DNA of 64,000 nt from Aptenodytes patagonicus (lineage: Eukaryota > Chordata > Aves > Sphenisciformes > Spheniscidae): NCBI RefSeq assembly GCF_965638725.1, contig NC_134949.1:14134951-14198950 (forward strand), in the 5' to 3' direction. The position numbers and the translations under genes are program-made. This document shows positions 37,301 to 50,379 of this stretch, piece after piece. The notes beneath the pieces are model-generated. The model saw only the letters and a list, made by a program, of their open reading frames with translations. It searched no databases and was not told the DNA's origin. Position 1 is the stretch's first letter; each line of letters begins with the position of its first letter.

Positions 37301-40300
37301 ACTTTCACTAGTATTTAAGAGACTTTTAATTATTATACTAACCAACTATTAGCCTGTTTAGTAGTAAGAGTATCATGTTGAGATTGTGAATAGCAGGCGG
37401 AAGGATTGAATGTGCAAGTCCTTCAGCAAGGAGATGTAGTTCTGCTAGGGGTAGTGATGGCCGCTCCTCTCCCCCCTGTCCTGGAGGGATAAAAACCCCT
37501 GGTGAGGTGCTAACTACCCCACGCTCATCTCACAGTTTACCTGCACCCTCACAGACAAATAGTGCTTGCAGACGGTCAAGGGAGGCATCTAGACAGCCGC
37601 TCACCGAGAACAAGAGTTACACCAACTTCCCATGCCTGAGGGCACTGGAAAAGCAGGGAAAATTCACCCAGTGATGCACATTTAAGAGGGCTGCAGAGAA
37701 TGAACTGATCTCCCACCTGGGAGCTGCTCCCTGCTTTTGTATCGATGACTCTTTTAAAACTTACAGCTGAGTTTGATCAAACTTTCCAAGTTCAGGGGAG
37801 TCACTGTGAATGTGCCGGAGTTGTACCTGGGTGGTACTGAGAACCTAGTCTAATTCTGTCATTGTTGTTCTTTCCAATCAGAAAGAAATGCGTCACTTAG
37901 GAAAAAAAAAGCTTTGTCAGTCTATACTTGCTATAGACGTGAATTTACTTCTGACTAGCAAATATTACCATGTTTCGCTTCCATGTGATATATAGGAATT
38001 AAGAACAGTCTTTTTTTGTCACTTTTCTAAGTAAGGAAAAGGCTGGGGCTCTGTGCATGGCTCTGCTTGGAGCACGGTGGCTGTTCTGCTGCAGCACTAC
38101 TGAGAAAACCATCTCAGGAGTGCGCTTTATTCAGCCTGCGCAGGCAGCAACCAGTAAGGATTCCCCAGCATGTGGCAATTCCAGAGCCGGAGGAGAAATG
38201 TGTGAGAGCGAGAAGGGAATCATCTGGTTCTCCAGGTGGCAAAGAAAACCTGACGTGTAACTATTGAACAGTTAGGCAGGTTCAAAGGCACAGCTTGCTC
38301 CTTCTCCTGTGTACCTAAGGGATAGCTCAGGTTCTGCTTATTATGAGAAGCCTGCAGCCTCTGTGTCCTCCTCCAGCTTCCCAACTGCTCTTTCCCAGGA
38401 CGGTGCCACTGTCACTTTCCGGCTGCCACAGAGGCAGCACAGGATGTGCCACTATGACTCAGGGTGGGAAGTCACCAAGGTGCTTGTTGAGACCAACTGT
38501 GGCCCGAGGCGAGGACACCCACTCTTTGGGGAAACAATTTTGCTGAGCATCCAGATGGCTGGGAGGAAGTTTGGTAGCAGGAAAAGAATACGGAGCAGAA
38601 AGTGCAGCCCTGGAAAAGAGTAAAAATACCCCAGAATAAGGAAAAGCAAATGTGCAGACAAGGATACCAACCTAAAAAAAAACAAAACCAAAACCAAAAA
38701 CCAGAAGAGCAGGCTCTGGCTCTCCTACAATGCACACCACTGAATACAAAAGAGGGGCCAGAAGCTGCAGTGAAGCTGTCAGCTGGGTCAGGTTTGCCAA
38801 ACAGAAGGGACCTAGGGCAACAAAACATTCGTAGCTGCTTATGAAGGTAGCCGCATCTTTGCAGCAGGTCTGACAGTCTGCCTGCAGCAATGGCCATCTC
38901 GGGTTGGCAGCTCCAGAGGGCAAACTGCTGCTGCCAGGGCGGCTCATCAGCCCCAAAGGTAGGGACGGGGCTGAGCGCACGGCAGCGCTCGGCACTGCTG
39001 CCTTTTGAACCAACTCAGAGGTGCCAGAATGTGTTAGATAAACATCTTCATCCAATTTAAGCAAAATAATTTATTCATAAATGTCTCACGAGAAAGGAAG
39101 GCACACCTTATTCAATATTTTATGTAGCTGATGTGGTTTGTGAAGGATTTGTAACTCACAGGTTAGTAAACAACCTTTTTCAAACTCCTGCAGAAGAAGC
39201 AGACAAATGGTTGCATTCAAATTCCTGCAGAGAATATTGGGACCCCAGACACTGTCATGTCTCCTCAGTTACTTTTAAAAAAAACAGAATGTGTTTACGA
39301 TTTTGCAGAATGTACAGCAAAAGAGTAAAAAAGTTAGGAGCTGTTTTCTCTAGAAATGCAATTGTGCTGAACTGTGTTAAACGATCACATCAATTTCAAT
39401 TACATTTGAAAGAAAAATTCCTAAACATTCAAGACTGAGATGGAATCTTCCTTATATTTAATTTCTTATAATTATCTTTGCTATTGATATATTTGAATAT
39501 TTATATTACACATTTACGTTTTTTCTTACTTCATTTTGTGCAAACGAGGCAGTTCAATAAGGTCATATCAGCATTTATGAACTGAATTATTCTGTGATTT
39601 CAAAATTTTCACTTTCCTTACCCCTGGGCACAAAAATCAATCCCATCATCAGTATTGACCTTGGTGGTGGAGCAAACTGTGGATGCAGAGTGCAACCCAA
39701 AGTGTAGATAGAGAACGTGGTAAGGTCAGGAGAAGATCATATTGTGGGACTTCACAGTTCCTTATTCCTTGTCATGCATCCGGCATCCCTGGGAGCAGAC
39801 TGAAGGAGACGAAAATCCAAGCAAGCTCTGTACAAAAGAGGCTGTCTGCAAATAATTGGAAGCCGTTTGTAGTGAGGTCTTTAATTCCAAGGCTGTCTGC
39901 TTTATAGAAGAGTTGGGATTTAATTATACTTGTTGCAAAGCTTTCCTGACATTCTTGAGATTACTGAGAACATACTTAAAGCAGCAAACTCTGCAAACCA
40001 CTAACATTAATTTTTCTTTATAGAACCTGGAGAAATGGAAATGCTGTTTGAAAGTGATGTGGCATTTTTTAATCATGCTAAATGGATGGCCAGCAAATTG
40101 TGGGTCAGTCAATGTTACAGTGATTCCTAGCAAAAGAATGGGAAATGGGTTCTTGTCAGATCAGTGTGTCAGAGTGAGAATTTCATACAGCATTTAACGC
40201 CCTATTGTGTGACATTTTGATTTAAAAATTAACACTATCCAATATCAATATTGCAAGTACTAAGTGGATTAAAAAGTAACTGATATGTTTTACGGGATAT

Positions 40301-40949
40301 TTCTTAAAAAGAATGCTTAATGGAAGAAGGTGTCTCTGAAAAGCTCTGCGGTGACAAGTGCCTGGCCCAGTACTGTTCTTTTTTTTTGGAAACAAAATAG
40401 GAACTGACTAATGAAGTTTGCAAAAATTCATACACTAGCAGAATGGTAAATCATGATGAGAACTTACACAAAGTGATTCTGGACCACTCTATAAACTCAA
40501 CACATATTGCAGGGAAAAAACACAACAACAACAACAAAACCAAACAGAAAACCCTACTGCAGCCAATGGCGAGATCCTCGCTGCCTTTTGACAGAGATGG
40601 GGTTTCACATGACTTGTTTTAACAGAGTCAAACAACGGTTAACGTATCTGTAAATACAAATTGCAGTTCTGCCTGTGAAGACTGCGGCTTTGCATTAGGA
40701 TAAACAGGACTGAAAATATTAATAGATCAATCAGCTAAACGAAAGCACTGATGGTAACACTGCCGCTGCAAGACTGGACTGGGAAGCATGAACATTTTAG
40801 CCTCGCTACAGTGGAGTCCTTGGTCTGGGAGCATCCACTGTGTTACCAAACAGCTGAGTGGTCCCAGGACAGGTGCTTCACATTTTCTGTCATTCATTCT
40901 GTATTTCCTAGTTAATGATGCTGTGGGCCTGCCTAAATATTTATTCCAT
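28347..40949. other. Intergenic sequence, no gene recognised
   Basis: Over 12 kb without a supportable gene. The longest open frames (137, 141 and 130 codons near 29.3-29.8 and 38.5-39.1 kb) lack recognisable domains, and several overlap each other on both strands. There is an A13 run at 37008-37020 and A/C-rich simple sequence at about 38676-38702. An (AAC)n stretch lies near 40520-40538. AT-rich stretches, for example 36500-36660, may include conserved noncoding DNA, but the sequence alone cannot show it. Confidence 0.5.
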
Positions 40950-41216
40950 CTCAAAAGTCAAATGATTATTGATAAACTGGCAAAGGTTCAGAAATGAGGC
41001 AGGCGAATAATTCAAAATCTGGGAAGTGCATATCACACTGATTAAGCATCTCTGGCGGCTTGGCTTTTTAAAAGAGTAAGAAGTAACTTGATCAAGGTCT
41101 TTGGTTATATATGTGTGAAGAAGATAGCATCTGATACATTACAGTTCTGTCATGTAGTAGACAAAGGTACAACAAAATCTAATACCTGGAAGCTGAATCT
41201 AGACAAATAATTACCT
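40950..41216 (+). mobile_element. Ancient CR1-type LINE relic, ORF2 C-terminal region
   Basis: Sense-strand blocks match the order of old amniote CR1 elements: AAACTGGCAAAGGTTCAGAA (the ...LERVQ region), AGTAACTTGATCAAGGTCT ([11 protein letters not shown] region), and GTAGACAAAGGTACAACAAAATC followed by CTGGAAGCTGAATCTAGAC (the ...GWKLKLD region). Many substitutions and indels leave no open frame. It is much more diverged than the copies at 3.4 and 19.7 kb. Boundaries are approximate. Confidence 0.7.
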
Positions 41217-43079
41217 TTATATGATAGCCTAAATCTTGTTTAGGGTCTTGTCACAGACTGTCCATAGACACTTTTCGGGATAAGTAAATCTGCAAAACAG
41301 TCCTAATATTCCAGTGTAGCATCTTGATATCAAGACCTACATTTAGCTTCTGACGAGTTACTGTACTTAGATCTGGGCGCCCCTGGCCAGGCACAGCAAG
41401 GAACACTACAAGGGAAACAACCTCATTATTTATTAACTCAGAATCGTTTTCAGTTATGAGCTGCAACATTTGACGCAGCCAAAGCCTGAAGGCAGCCTCC
41501 CTCTGCTGGGTCTCCCCAAGCCCAGGCACGCCAGCCCTTTACATCTCCTTGGCCAGGGCATTTCCCGTGGTGGTGGCAGGGACAGAGGTTCCTGGGTGCC
41601 GCGGGCTGAGAGCAAGGGCCAGCTCTGGCCTCTGCCGACTGCGGGCTTCTGCAGAGAGACATCCTGCATGGCCCTGTGCTAAAAACCTCCCCGCAGGGAA
41701 GAGCTGTGTGATGCTGATGGCCCTTGACCACTTTGTCCCATCTTCTCCATCCCTGGTGGCTGGCGAACACCAAGCCAGTGCTGTCAGGTGGGGCTCCAGC
41801 CCACGGTGACTTCTACAGGACTTTCTCAAGACAAAATGGGATTTGTAGCTGGATGCAGAGAGCTCCCAAACTGACAGATGTTTTCCTAAACAGATGCCCT
41901 AGAGACCAACCACAAGTTTTTGGTGTGGAGGCAGGGCATTCTGGGTGAATTGTTACCACCTGTGTTTTGCAAATGAGTCTATTATATTCATTTCTCAAAA
42001 AGACACATTATGAATCAAAAATCAATTCACATGTTGAGAAATTCATTTTGAGTAATAGTATCAGGGGAAAAAAAAAACAAACCAGAAGTGCTCTGTTTCA
42101 ATATTTTCAAAATGAAATGGTCTTGGTTTTGTTATCTAACACTGCTTCATTCTAAAATTGATCTAAGTTTAGTGTTAATAAATGGTAAAAATATGTGAAA
42201 AGCAAGCAATGTATCTGACTGGATATTAGTTTTCCCTAATATGTTTCCAGTTTGGCCACCAAACAGAAAAATCAATTATTCTCACAACTCTATTCACTAT
42301 AAATAAGTGCCTCTCTTTCAACACACCACTCTCCATGGTTTTCTCCTCTTTTATGAAGAGTCTTACTTTGGCCAGGTATAGTAACTTGTGGTTTTCCCCA
42401 GATGATATCTTCTGATATTTTCATTCACATAAGTTCCCCTTAATTTTTTCTACTGTTAGTGGTGATTATAACTAGTTAGCCTCTACTGTAAGTCTCATTA
42501 ACACGATGTTTATTGCCTCCTTCAGATAATGAAGCTATTAATTAAAATTGTATCTAACAAGGATCCACTAGGTATGTGGCTAAATATTGCTCGAACGTGG
42601 TTAAACGTTGGTTTTGATTATTTTCATTGTCTTTCAAAAGGTTTTCAGTACACATTGTAATGAGCCCATCCAAGTCACTTAGAATATTTTGGACAAGATA
42701 CTACAAAACACAGTATCACGTTCTTCAGCGAAATCAGAATGCTATCGCCCTTCCCTCCTATTAACATTTAACTGGCAAGAAGTATGTTGGATAAAACATA
42801 TACTGTGTAAACTCCTATTGTTTACTGCTCATTGGTTTCATTAGCCTCTTCATTTTAGTGGCCATCTGCATCTATTTTGCCCATCATTGTATGCACACTT
42901 ACTTTATGCAAAGAGTGTGTAATATTGCCAATTTCCCACTGTGAAACTCTTGATATTTTTTTCAGAGCTATTAAAGTGTTGGCTCCACTCAACAGCTGTT
43001 TACCTCAGTACCACCATTAAGATGAAAAATTAGTTCAGAGACATTTTTGGGCCAAAGATCATTTCGTCAGTACACGTGA
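41217..43079. other. Intergenic sequence, no gene recognised
   Basis: A GC-richer patch at about 41450-41800 has overlapping open frames on both strands (up to 107 codons) with no domain, so I treat them as chance. The rest is AT-rich and nothing was recognised. Confidence 0.5.
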
Positions 43080-44060
43080 AGTAAACATTTATTCAAATGA
43101 CAGCCTGGGGCTAAAAACAAGGAGAAGATTTCCAGAAGTCTGCTAGCATCAGGAGAAAGACCAAGAAACTACAGAAAGTGTTGTTTTACTTCTCAGTGGA
43201 AAGGGAAAATTTATAACAGACGACACGAGGACTGAAATTTGGTGGAGGTTTTTTTTGCTTCATCATGGATGTTGAATTTTATCATATGGTTAATGCCATT
43301 AGCATCATTATAAAGAGGTAAAACTCCAGATGTGGAATAGGAATAGGAATGGGAATGGGAATCAGTTAAAGACCACTTAGATGGGTTTGCTGATCAGGGG
43401 AGCCCATGGAAATTACTGAAGGAATTGTAAACGTTACAGGCAAGAGGCTGAGGCAACACCGTGGTATGCATCGGGGATGAGAAGTTTTCAAATATTAGAA
43501 AGATTATAAAAAGACAAATATAGTGTCTGTGTTTAGAAAAGATGAGGGAGGAGTATGAACATTCAGAATAGAACTTAAGGAGTTACAGATTGGTCTGCCA
43601 AGCTTTAATTCCTAGAATAACATGGAAATAAACAATGTTTTTATGAATACGTGGAAGATAAAACAGGGATTAGTAACACCAAACATGGATTTATCAAGGA
43701 ACAATCTTGTCAAATTTGATTTATTCTGTTCTACTACAGGATAACTCACCTTGTAGATAAAGACAAAGATATAGGTATCCTATATCTTGACTCTTTTAAG
43801 GCTTTTAATGCCCTTTTATGTAATATTTTCATAGCCAGATGAGGAAAGGTGGTTTAGGTGAATCTCCTGGAAGGTCAATGCATAGGTAGGTGGCAAGGAA
43901 CACTTTAAAAGAGTAGCTACTCGTAGCTCACTGATATATTGAATGTGTGTAACTTTAGCAGTTCCACAAGAGTCTGCCTTGGGTTTTGTGTTAGTCAATA
44001 TTGTTATTAATGGCTTGAACAATGAAATAGGTTATATGCTTATTAAATCACTAGATTATA
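43080..44060 (+). mobile_element. Ancient CR1/L3-type LINE relic, linker and RT region
   Basis: About 1 kb of old CR1 ORF2 in sense orientation. In order it carries remnants of the region between endonuclease and RT (TTTATAACAGACGACACGAG near 43210, AAATTACTGAAGGAATTGTA near 43410), the TAAAAAGACAAATATAGTG block near 43507, and the ACATGGATTTATCAAGGAAC block near 43683. RT motif A (codons 43756-43812, readable as GILYLDSFKAFN), and a block like INGLNNEIGYML just before the lost FADD box, follow. The motif A segment keeps the first catalytic Asp of the family pattern LDFSKAFD, but stops and indels break the frame elsewhere. Homology ends near 44060. A (GGAATR)5 hexamer array at 43334-43363 lies inside it. 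Confidence 0.8.
43334..43363 (+). repeat. (GGAATR)n hexamer array, 5 units
   Basis: Units GGAATA, GGAATA, GGAATG, GGAATG, GGAATC in tandem. It sits inside the decayed CR1 relic and probably expanded from a single GGAATA after insertion. Confidence 0.85.
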
Positions 44061-47000
44061 TTAACCTAAGTGAGCTGCAAGCACTCTGGAGACTTAAGCA
44101 TTTAAGTACATAAGCATGATACTGTGCCCAGGTTAGTATAACCTGCTTGTCATCAGGGCTAATTAATCACATTAGCATCTTGCTAATGCGACCACACTGC
44201 TTGCAGTAGCTGCGATATCCCTGAATGGCAATGTGTTATGCCACAGAGATACTCTGAAAGAGAAAAATTCCATACGTTCTCCATTTAATCTCCTTCCCCA
44301 GTCTGCTCCAGGTCGAGATGCTGATTTACTGGCAGGTCACTTAGGCATGTTTAAACACTTTACCATAAATCCTCCTGGAAACACTGCAGACTTAGTTGTG
44401 TCGTGTTGTGTAATGCCAGGGTGAATGCTCACTTTATGCTAGAATATCATCTTGTGCAGCACCAAAATCACTCTCTGCAGCTCTCAAGCTTCCCTTGCCG
44501 ATTCCTCTATCCAAGTATTGATCAGGCCCTGCATGTTAGAAAGGCCTGCATAGTCCCTAATACCCTAATACTAGAAGAGTGGTAATTTTCCTGGTTTTCC
44601 TGAAAATATATTAGATTGCAGGAGGACTGTGATTCTAGCAGATCAATGCCAGAGGAGTTAGTATCACCTACTTTTGCCTCCCTGTTTTACAGTTCTAAAA
44701 TTAGAAACAAGCAGAAACACTATGCAGCATCCTAATTGGCTTGTCACCAGGGTAAAGTAACTGGCCAGCTTCTGACTCACTGGAGATCAGAAGGTCCTTC
44801 TCTTGCTACATCCTCACTGGCCTGTTGTTTAACCTCTCAGGAATAAATATTTGGAAAAAAATGTAACATATATTTAATTGGATTAGAATGCTAATCTATT
44901 TAAAGCATCATTTTTTTATCCAGTGTGAGGCAAAATATTTTTAGTCATTCTCCACTGTGAAAAATTACCTGAAAACATCCTGACTGCAGTAATATTACCT
45001 TGTTAAGGGCAAAGAAGGGACTTCAGCACTGGCAGGTACAACTTTTGAAAGCCTTATCAATGTTTGGCATCATATAGTCCTTATTCAAATGACTGAATGT
45101 TCATGGTAGTAACATTGCAGCCACTTACACGATGCTTGGGGCTCTGGAAAGAAAACCTAAAATGCATCTTGTTGGCAGAAGAGTTTATGTATATATCTTA
45201 AACTAGGCTGGTCTACAGAAATACAAATCCTTCTCCATGTGAATTCCAGTCTAGGAGACATAACCTTAACTAAACTTTTATTATATGAAAAACATGTCTA
45301 GACACCAGCCTTAACTGTACCGCTATCTTTGAAGATGTACAGTATATAGCCTGCAGCACGGTATTTCACAGCGCCTTTTGTATTGAATCTACTGACCCTC
45401 CGGCAAATAGCTGCCACAGCAAGAGAAGTGAAATTTCCATCATTTCAGGAGGTGTCTCTGACGGTGTCTCTGACCAGCACAACACAGCAAGCCACATGAA
45501 AACTCTGTCTGGGTTAATTAGCAGCACCGACAAGCAGGCTATGCTAGTGAGGCAGAGCACTGCACTGTGTGGTTGCTGCTGGGAGTGAGATGACTTGCTC
45601 AGAGAAGCCCTAGGTGCTGCACTGGGCCGTGCAGAATGCCCTTGGCATTGTAACATAGCTTAGCAGGCCCCGAGAGGAAGCATTTCTTGGTGGGCAGGGA
45701 CTGGAAAGTTTAGATGCCAAGATCCCAAGTGGCCCATAAAGTGTTTTATTTTAGCCAGTGTGTTTCAAAGTTGTTCTGCAACTCCTCCAAGTTAGAGAGG
45801 CTGAGGGAAGGAAGCTGAAGCAGGTCTTAGCTGAGTTGTGTGTCAGAGTGCACTCAGATCTCTTCTTTGCCATGGATCTCAGTAACTATGCTCCCACTTT
45901 CCCTGTACTTACTTCATCAGGTTCATCTGCACTCCCACCCTTCAAAAGCCACTGTTCATCCCGCTTTTTCACAGGTGAACCTACCTTGGGTTATGAAGTC
46001 CAATCTGCTGTCACTGGGAACCCTGCTACTTAATCCCTTTCCCATGCTTTTCTTTCTTTTAAAGGCTGGTGGGATCTTTTCTTCCTTTCAATCTTTGCTT
46101 CCACATACAACCCAGGTACTTCTCACCTTCCTCGCTTCCTTTCCCCCTCACTGCAGCCACTGGTCCTTGCCTGAGCACCGCTCTCCCACCAGACCCCTCT
46201 CTGTCTACTGAAGTGGACTTTTGTCATTTGCAGCCAGCTACCTTGGTTCAGGGTAGACTTTGGAATATGTGACTTTTTCTTGATGATTGCACCCCATTCC
46301 CCAGTGCTTTGGGATATCGAGTCCTGCAGCCTGCTTGGGATGCGGCTCCAGCACAACCACGCTGTGCTTCCTGGCTCTGCCCTGCTTTACGGGTGCCCTA
46401 CAGGACTCTCCCTCTGCTACTACCACCAAGAGCAGGACTAAGTTCAAGAGAAGTGGGGCAAATCTTATAAGTTATTTGCTCTCTAATTTGTAAGGTAGGC
46501 CTAAATTGGACCATTTCTCACTGAAAGACTGATGGCAACAGCAGTTTCACTGACACTGATAACAGTAATTCTAGACAGCCCTGTGCTGTGCCTCTCCCAC
46601 AGTTGTAAACACTACAGAAATAGAAAGAAATGCCATTTCCCACTCCCCGAGAGGGAACATTTCACCAGTGCAGCCAGGCCCCTGGGGGAAAAGAAGCCAA
46701 AATGTTCAGAAACTATAATAAAAAAGACATAATGTAAAAGTTAATGCTTTTTGATAGACAGCAAGAGCTCATCAGTGGCAAGGCTGTGGGTTGCCATGGC
46801 GACAGGGCTGCATACCGGGGCTGCCTGGGCTCCCAGCACTCCCTCCACCGTCTCAGGCATAGAGGGAATCACTCTGCTGCTCTGGGTAAACACACCCAGC
46901 AACTGCAGCTGGCTCCAGACAACGTGGGACAAGGGAAAAATTGATCTGGACTAATACATGTTTTAAGATGCTACCTGCCACTGCTGGCACCCAGTTAAGC

Positions 47001-49258
47001 TGTAATCAAGCCCAAAACATGCTTAGGTTACCTTGGTCATCAGTGAAATGGCACAAAAATTCCCGCTTGGCCTTTAGCGTTACCCCAGCTTCAGCTCACA
47101 CTGAGCGCCGGACAGCGGGGAGCCGAGCAGAGACTTTCTGCTCTTTCAGCTTCTGCTTTGGATGCCCCACATATCCTTGGACACAAGCTGGAGCAGCCTC
47201 AAGACTACCATGACTTGCCTTCCTCCTCTTCCAGCCTCAGTCTAGGCCAGTCCAAATTAGATGAGTTTGTTCTTTGGACATATCCATATCAGTTGTGTTA
47301 AAAGGTTATAATAGTTATATGTAGCTATTTAAGTGGGCTTAGAGTGAAATTACCGGTTGTTGATAGGCATTGGGTGAACGTGATAGCCAGTGGTATCACA
47401 GAAACCTGTGAGAGAAGTCCCAGAGAAGTGGAGCAGTTCATGTACTCTTACATGCAGCTACAGACATGAAAAGCCACCCGGCAGCTAGACCCTTCTGTGA
47501 AGCGGGGGAAAAAAGCCTCTAAGACAGAGCTGCATTTCAAAGGGCTGGACAGGGGAAACTGCTCGGAGGGGTGGGCGAGAGGCAGTCGTGTGCCTGAACA
47601 GGGGCATCTGCCTCCCGTGGACGTTTGCGTCTGTCTGCGTGGGCATGTTCTCATGTGCTCAACAGTTTTTCCCAGTTCCCTCAACTGTCACCCTAGCAGG
47701 GTCCAGCCCCACCAAAACTGATCATTCATTGTCAGACACCTTTATTGCTATTTATTCATTAACATGTAACTTCCTGCTACCCCATTTCCTCCTCACAGGC
47801 TTCTTTCTTTTCTGTGTAAGTCCTCTCTCTTGCTAACTCTTCTCCAACCATGCATTCACTACTTCTCCCCACTATCTTTCTCTTAGTTTTACACCACATG
47901 AATATCAATGAATTCCCAGATATGCATTTCTTGCCAGACATCACCCACGGCCCAGCAAATGCATTCCTCTGTTGTTCTTACCCACCGTATCCAACGGTTT
48001 CCCCGGCACAACATACAGCCCTTCCCCATAATGCTCCAAACAAAATGTTTAAGCAGTTCTCCACCGCTGCTCCACCACTGCAAATAATTGACTAGTTCCA
48101 AAGAGAAGAGCTGTGATTAGAAGCATTAACCAAACAACAAGCTTTATTTTGTGTTTTGTTTAATGATCTATACATAAAAATTGAGCACATTTGTGGTTAG
48201 ATAAAATGATCAATAGTATGGTCCAGGCCAATTTGGGGCACAAAGAATACTTTTAGACAGTATAGAAATTCTCTTTAAACTTGCCTATTTTTAACCGCAC
48301 ACGCACACAAAAATGTTTTTAAAAATGGTATTATGGTTGTAAAATCCAGTACTGAACAGGATGTGCCAAAAAAAGAGCTGTCTATGCCACTTGATTTACG
48401 TCCCCTTTGTTCTGTGTTGCATGCTTACATGCTGATCGGTAAACAGGATCCTGCTTTATCAGGTGCGTGAGACAGCATCTGCTGTCCAGAAAGATCAGGA
48501 TGATGAGAGTCCTGTTTCACCTGTTGAAGAAGCTTTTGGTGAAAATCCTGGCTTAAGAATCCAACTTTTTTAGATGAGGCTAGATGGCAGCCACGGGGCT
48601 GGGACCCAGTTAATTCCCAGGGAGAAAAACAGTGGAGATACAACAGGGTTGTTGGAGAGAAAGGATAATCTTCTGAGGATTAAGATGATGAAAGCTGTCC
48701 TGAAGAGCTGGAGATTATTCCTGCTCCTGCCACAGAATTCTTCTGTGATGCCAGGCATACTTAAAACTTTTTGTAGATGAGCAGCAACTCAGTATGGCTC
48801 CTTCTGAGGCTTCGTTTGCAGAACTGCTGCAACCAAAATCCATGGGAGCTCAGCTTTGAGAAATTAGGTCTCAGCTGCCTTTTAACTGTTCTGTCCAGTA
48901 TATACCAACCTTCTATCTCACAGAGACGTGATATTTTCTAAGACTATGAAGCACACATATAATTGTGGTAAGAACTGTAAAATGTCTTCTGAGCCTGTCT
49001 TCAGGTATTCTGAAGAAATTTCTGATACCAAAGAGTGAGCCTAGAGGGTTCAAAGCTCTAGAGAGGGACACAACCGGAGTGATTCAGGTGCCTCAAAAAA
49101 TAGACATCTAGTACCACTTTCCCATTTTCGATGCACTAAACTGAAGGAGTAATAGGTATCACTTAAAGTCCATGTGAAGTCTGTGCCCTTTTGGTGCTGG
49201 AGGCCAGAGAGGACATCCTAGGACAACCAAACCAGCCACTCCCTGGACACAGGCAATC
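44061..49258. other. Intergenic sequence, no gene recognised
   Basis: No coding gene supported. A perfect hairpin, CATTAGCA-TCT-TGCTAATG, lies at 44170-44188. Open frames up to 123 codons near 45.8-46.4 kb overlap on both strands and lack domains. Confidence 0.5.
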
Positions 49259-49745
49259 GTGTCTCCTTTCCCACACTCTTTCACTCAGCTTGTCAGCAGA
49301 ATCCTAGTTTCTTCCCCTGCTTCTGGCCCTTCGCTTTCTTGCCCAGACTGGCTCCCACATTTCCCTCCTTACCCCAGTCTGACTCTCTTCCCCCAGCTTC
49401 TCCTCCAATCTCAGTATTTCCACCTCCCCAGTCCCCTTGGTCCATCTCTTCTGCAGAGCACTTAATTTCTCCTCTCCTGGCTCTTCCCAGGTGCAAATCT
49501 CTTCCTCCTGCACACTAATGCCAAGTTTCATCTTCCTTGTGTGCACATTCACAGGCCCACTATCCCTAAACCTCCCATGTGGCCCAGACTCCTTCCCCAC
49601 TACCTCCTTTCTTTTTGAGCTCTCAGAACTCTTTGCCCAACCCTCACTCCAACCTCCATCCCTAAAATTGTTTGTCTCAGACCACTTCAGGCCTCCTCCT
49701 TGCCTTCTAGGTCTGGCTCGTATTGTCTTCATCTCCATACTCGAT
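49259..49745. other. Pyrimidine-skewed tract with overlapping open frames
   Basis: Nearly 490 bases strongly rich in C and T on the plus strand (CTCCTCTCC, CTTCCTCC, CCCTCCTT words). Because purine-poor sequence rarely makes TAA, TAG or TGA, long frames stay open here: 166 codons on plus (49437-49937) and 144 on minus (49304-49738). The translations are low-complexity and show no domain, so I do not call a gene. The tract could be an unrecognised repeat. Confidence 0.5.
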
Positions 49746-50379
49746 GGCCCCTTAGAGCACAGGAAAGACAGGTGTCCTACGCCGAGCCCTGGGGCCCAGG
49801 TAGCCTCAGCCTGGAGAAAACAGGACCAAGCACATAGGGAAAGACCATCCCCCCTCCTGCCGCTCGAGGCTGGAACAAGTTCAGTTACTATGAAGGTGGC
49901 GTATGAGCAGTCTGGTTACGTGCAGCAACTGCAGTAGGAGCAAGATGAGGCAGTGGAGCATACATGGGCACCTCCATCAGCGCTGGACAAAGCACCCTTG
50001 GTGGGAACTGAATCTCCAGGAATTTTAGCTGTAGTTTGCACGCTTGGACCCACCTCCCTAAGAAAGTGAGGCAAGCGTGAGTATTTGGGGTCCACACTGC
50101 CCACGCTGCCTGTGTCTGAGCACATGCCACATGTGCCACCCCGAGAGGGCAGTGCAGGGCAGTAACAGCGTGACTGCACTGAGGTGGCTCGCCTTGTGCT
50201 CCCACCCTTCGGCAACAGGTTTCAAAGCTCTCTGTCCCCGACATGAGCATGGGGGCCTGAAAGCCTGTTAGCAGGTGCTGCCCCTTCCTAGCCCCTCTGC
50301 AGCAAACTTGGGAAGGGCTGGCGTGCTCGCTCCATTGGGCTGCACCTACTTTTTGGAAGTCACAGGGCACAAATGAAAG

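Noticed and set aside
38472..38897. 141-codon minus frame rich in Phe/Leu/Trp that looks like membrane segments
   Set aside because: The plus strand is A- and purine-rich here, so its complement codes for Phe, Leu and Ser by composition. No conserved motif.
49437..49937. 166-codon plus-strand open frame
   Set aside because: It lies mostly in the pyrimidine-skewed tract, where stops are rare. The first part is Ser/Pro/Phe/Leu-rich without domain features.
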